A DNA stretch of 15,466 nucleotides, taken from Alphaproteobacteria bacterium (GTDB lineage Bacteria; Pseudomonadota; Alphaproteobacteria; Puniceispirillales; Puniceispirillaceae). The stretch is taken from positions 28,299-43,764 of the forward strand of contig WTHY01000120.1 in assembly GCA_011522945.1 (NCBI GenBank), in the 5' to 3' direction. The translations under genes and the position numbers were made by a program. Below are positions 14,601-15,466 of this stretch, piece by piece; the first letter of the stretch is position 1, and the number at the start of each line of letters is the position of its first letter. The notes beneath the pieces were generated by a model, which was given only the letters and a program-made list of their open reading frames with translations, did no database searches and was not told the origin of the DNA.

Positions 14601-14987
14601 GTCTTACCCTCTATTTACCGACCTTTTCACACACAGGCAGCTGCCAATGCGTCTCTCTAAAAAACTATACTGTGTGATTGGTAAGGAAACAAGGCAGAAC
14701 ATACTAGATATAGATAAGAAATATATTTTGCTAATATATATTGTGGTTTTGTGCTGTGGTAATTTATAGGCTAAGCACCAATGAGGGCGGTATATCAGGT
14801 AAATTTATAAAATTATATACATATTGCACAATAAATATATAAAAATAATAAAATTAATATGAAATAATAAAATTAAAATGACTATTTATTATCAATAAGA
14901 TAAATTTTTAGAAAAGATTGATAGCATATGTCAAAGACGCTACTATGCCAGCACGGTTAGGGTTATGAACTGCAAATTGGGTGGCAA
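14601..14987. other. AT-rich intergenic region upstream of the WecA-like gene
   Basis: Divergent region of almost 390 bases. Near its left end is the 10-bp palindrome GGCAGCTGCC (14636-14645). From about 14800 to 14910 the sequence is extremely AT-rich. A TTGCAC (14824-14829) with TAATAA (14846-14851) 16 bases on is a possible promoter for the right-hand gene. A ten-codon reading frame (ATG at 14928, TAG stop) precedes that gene but has no convincing ribosome binding site. Confidence 0.45.
14843..14880. repeat. 19-bp AT-rich tandem duplication
   Basis: The 19-base unit AAATAATAAAATTAATATG (14843-14861) is followed directly by AAATAATAAAATTAAAATG (14862-14880), one mismatch. Both copies lie in the AT-rich stretch upstream of the WecA-like gene, where they may act as an UP-element-like or bendable segment. 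Confidence 0.8.
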
Positions 14988-15466
14988 ATGCCTGGGGCAA
15001 TCTCAAATATTGAGACACATCACATCATATTGATCAGTTTTGGCATATCAGCGGCTATATGCTGGCTCGTGTTAGTCACCAAACAGCTTCACGTTGATTT
15101 CACAACTGGTCAAGATGCCGGCCCACAAACAGTTCATGCTGGCACGGTGCCTCGTATTGGGGGTTTTGGTATTTTTCTATCATTGCTTGTGACTTGGTTT
15201 ATCGCAAAAGCAGATTTGAGTGCTTTTTCAGCTGTTATTTTATTTTCGTCTATTTTTGTTTTCGCGGCAGGCATACTAGAAGATATTACTGGCAAAATTA
15301 GCCCAAAGCTTCGCCTGTTCTTTTCTTTGTTGACCGGCCTCACCTTTGTTTTGTTAGCAGATGTAACAATTTCAACCGTCTCTATCCCCTTGATTGATTC
15401 TCTATTGCAGTGGTGGCCTTTATCTGCATTTTTGACAATTTTAGCGATAGCTGCGGTTAGTAATGC
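14988..15466 (+). CDS. WecA/TagO/MraY-like polyprenyl-phosphate glycosyl-1-phosphate transferase (partial)
   Basis: The window ends inside this gene; 159 codons are visible. It is a polytopic membrane protein of the MraY/WecA (GT4 glycosyltransferase, PF00953) family, which transfers a sugar-1-phosphate from a UDP-sugar to undecaprenyl phosphate on the cytoplasmic face. Supporting motifs are VPRIGGFGIFLS (54-65) and GILEDITGKISPKLRLF (about 95-111), the counterpart of the catalytic DD loop, here Glu-Asp as in several alphaproteobacterial members. The last visible residues AVSNA match the start of the conserved NxxNLIDG region. Hydrophobic segments lie near residues 14-30, 58-72, 80-96 and 112-125. 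ATG at 14988 has a GGGTGG-type weak site upstream; no in-frame start exists further up before a stop. Confidence 0.85.
   Translation, partial: MPGAISNIETHHIILISFGISAAICWLVLVTKQLHVDFTTGQDAGPQTVHAGTVPRIGGFGIFLSLLVTWFIAKADLSAFSAVILFSSIFVFAAGILEDITGKISPKLRLFFSLLTGLTFVLLADVTISTVSIPLIDSLLQWWPLSAFLTILAIAAVSN

Noticed and set aside
14551..14769. 72-codon plus-strand frame in the AT-rich intergenic region
   Set aside because: Begins inside the acidic-protein gene on the opposite strand, low-complexity AT-driven C-terminus, no ribosome binding site.

Overview
The window looks like a chromosomal segment of a marine-type alphaproteobacterium. This is inferred from an MntR of the proteobacterial type, a DUF1244 protein N-terminus, a GlxA/CdhR-like AraC regulator, a betaine aldehyde dehydrogenase and a pyrrolysine-free MttB-family methyltransferase. 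The base composition is moderate to AT-leaning and genes are tightly packed. A SAR116/Puniceispirillales-like source is plausible but cannot be proven here. No rRNA, tRNA, transposase or CRISPR array was seen.

Positions 1-5236: the window opens with the first codons of a DUF1244 gene (minus), whose leader carries a 14-bp tandem repeat. mntR (+) follows and converges on a GT39/ArnT-like membrane glycosyltransferase (-), with an AT-rich hairpin at the junction. sufE (+) is followed by a geneless stretch holding a possible folded element and an array of 26-bp hairpin repeats. That array runs into the 3' end of a GlxA-type AraC regulator (-) and supplies its stop codon. A TrmH/SpoU rRNA methyltransferase (+) then overlaps the 3' end of the next gene.

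Positions 5203-7781: an RlmI-like SAM methyltransferase (-), an Lrp/AsnC regulator (+) with a likely autoregulatory operator on its promoter, and a GT4 glycosyltransferase (-).

Positions 7843-13764: this is the metabolic core. A BetB-type aldehyde dehydrogenase (-) diverges from a class II aldolase/adducin-fold protein, an MttB-superfamily methyltransferase and a class I glutamine amidotransferase (all +). An EamA-family permease (-) overlaps the amidotransferase end. The simplest reading is a module handling a quaternary or methylated amine: oxidation of an aldehyde to a betaine, and corrinoid-type methyl transfer. No corrinoid protein or reductive activator lies in the window, so the methyl acceptor must be encoded elsewhere or the activity is different.

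Positions 13764-15466: upstream of the permease in the same direction is an acidic, low-complexity protein with a PopZ/DUF2497-like C-terminal helix and three short internal repeats. A very AT-rich intergenic region with a 19-bp tandem duplication then precedes a truncated WecA/TagO-like glycosyl-1-phosphate transferase (+).

The strongest unexplained signals are the 26-bp palindromic array at the 3' end of the GlxA-type gene, the 14-bp array in the DUF1244 leader, and the makeup of the MttB-centred cluster.
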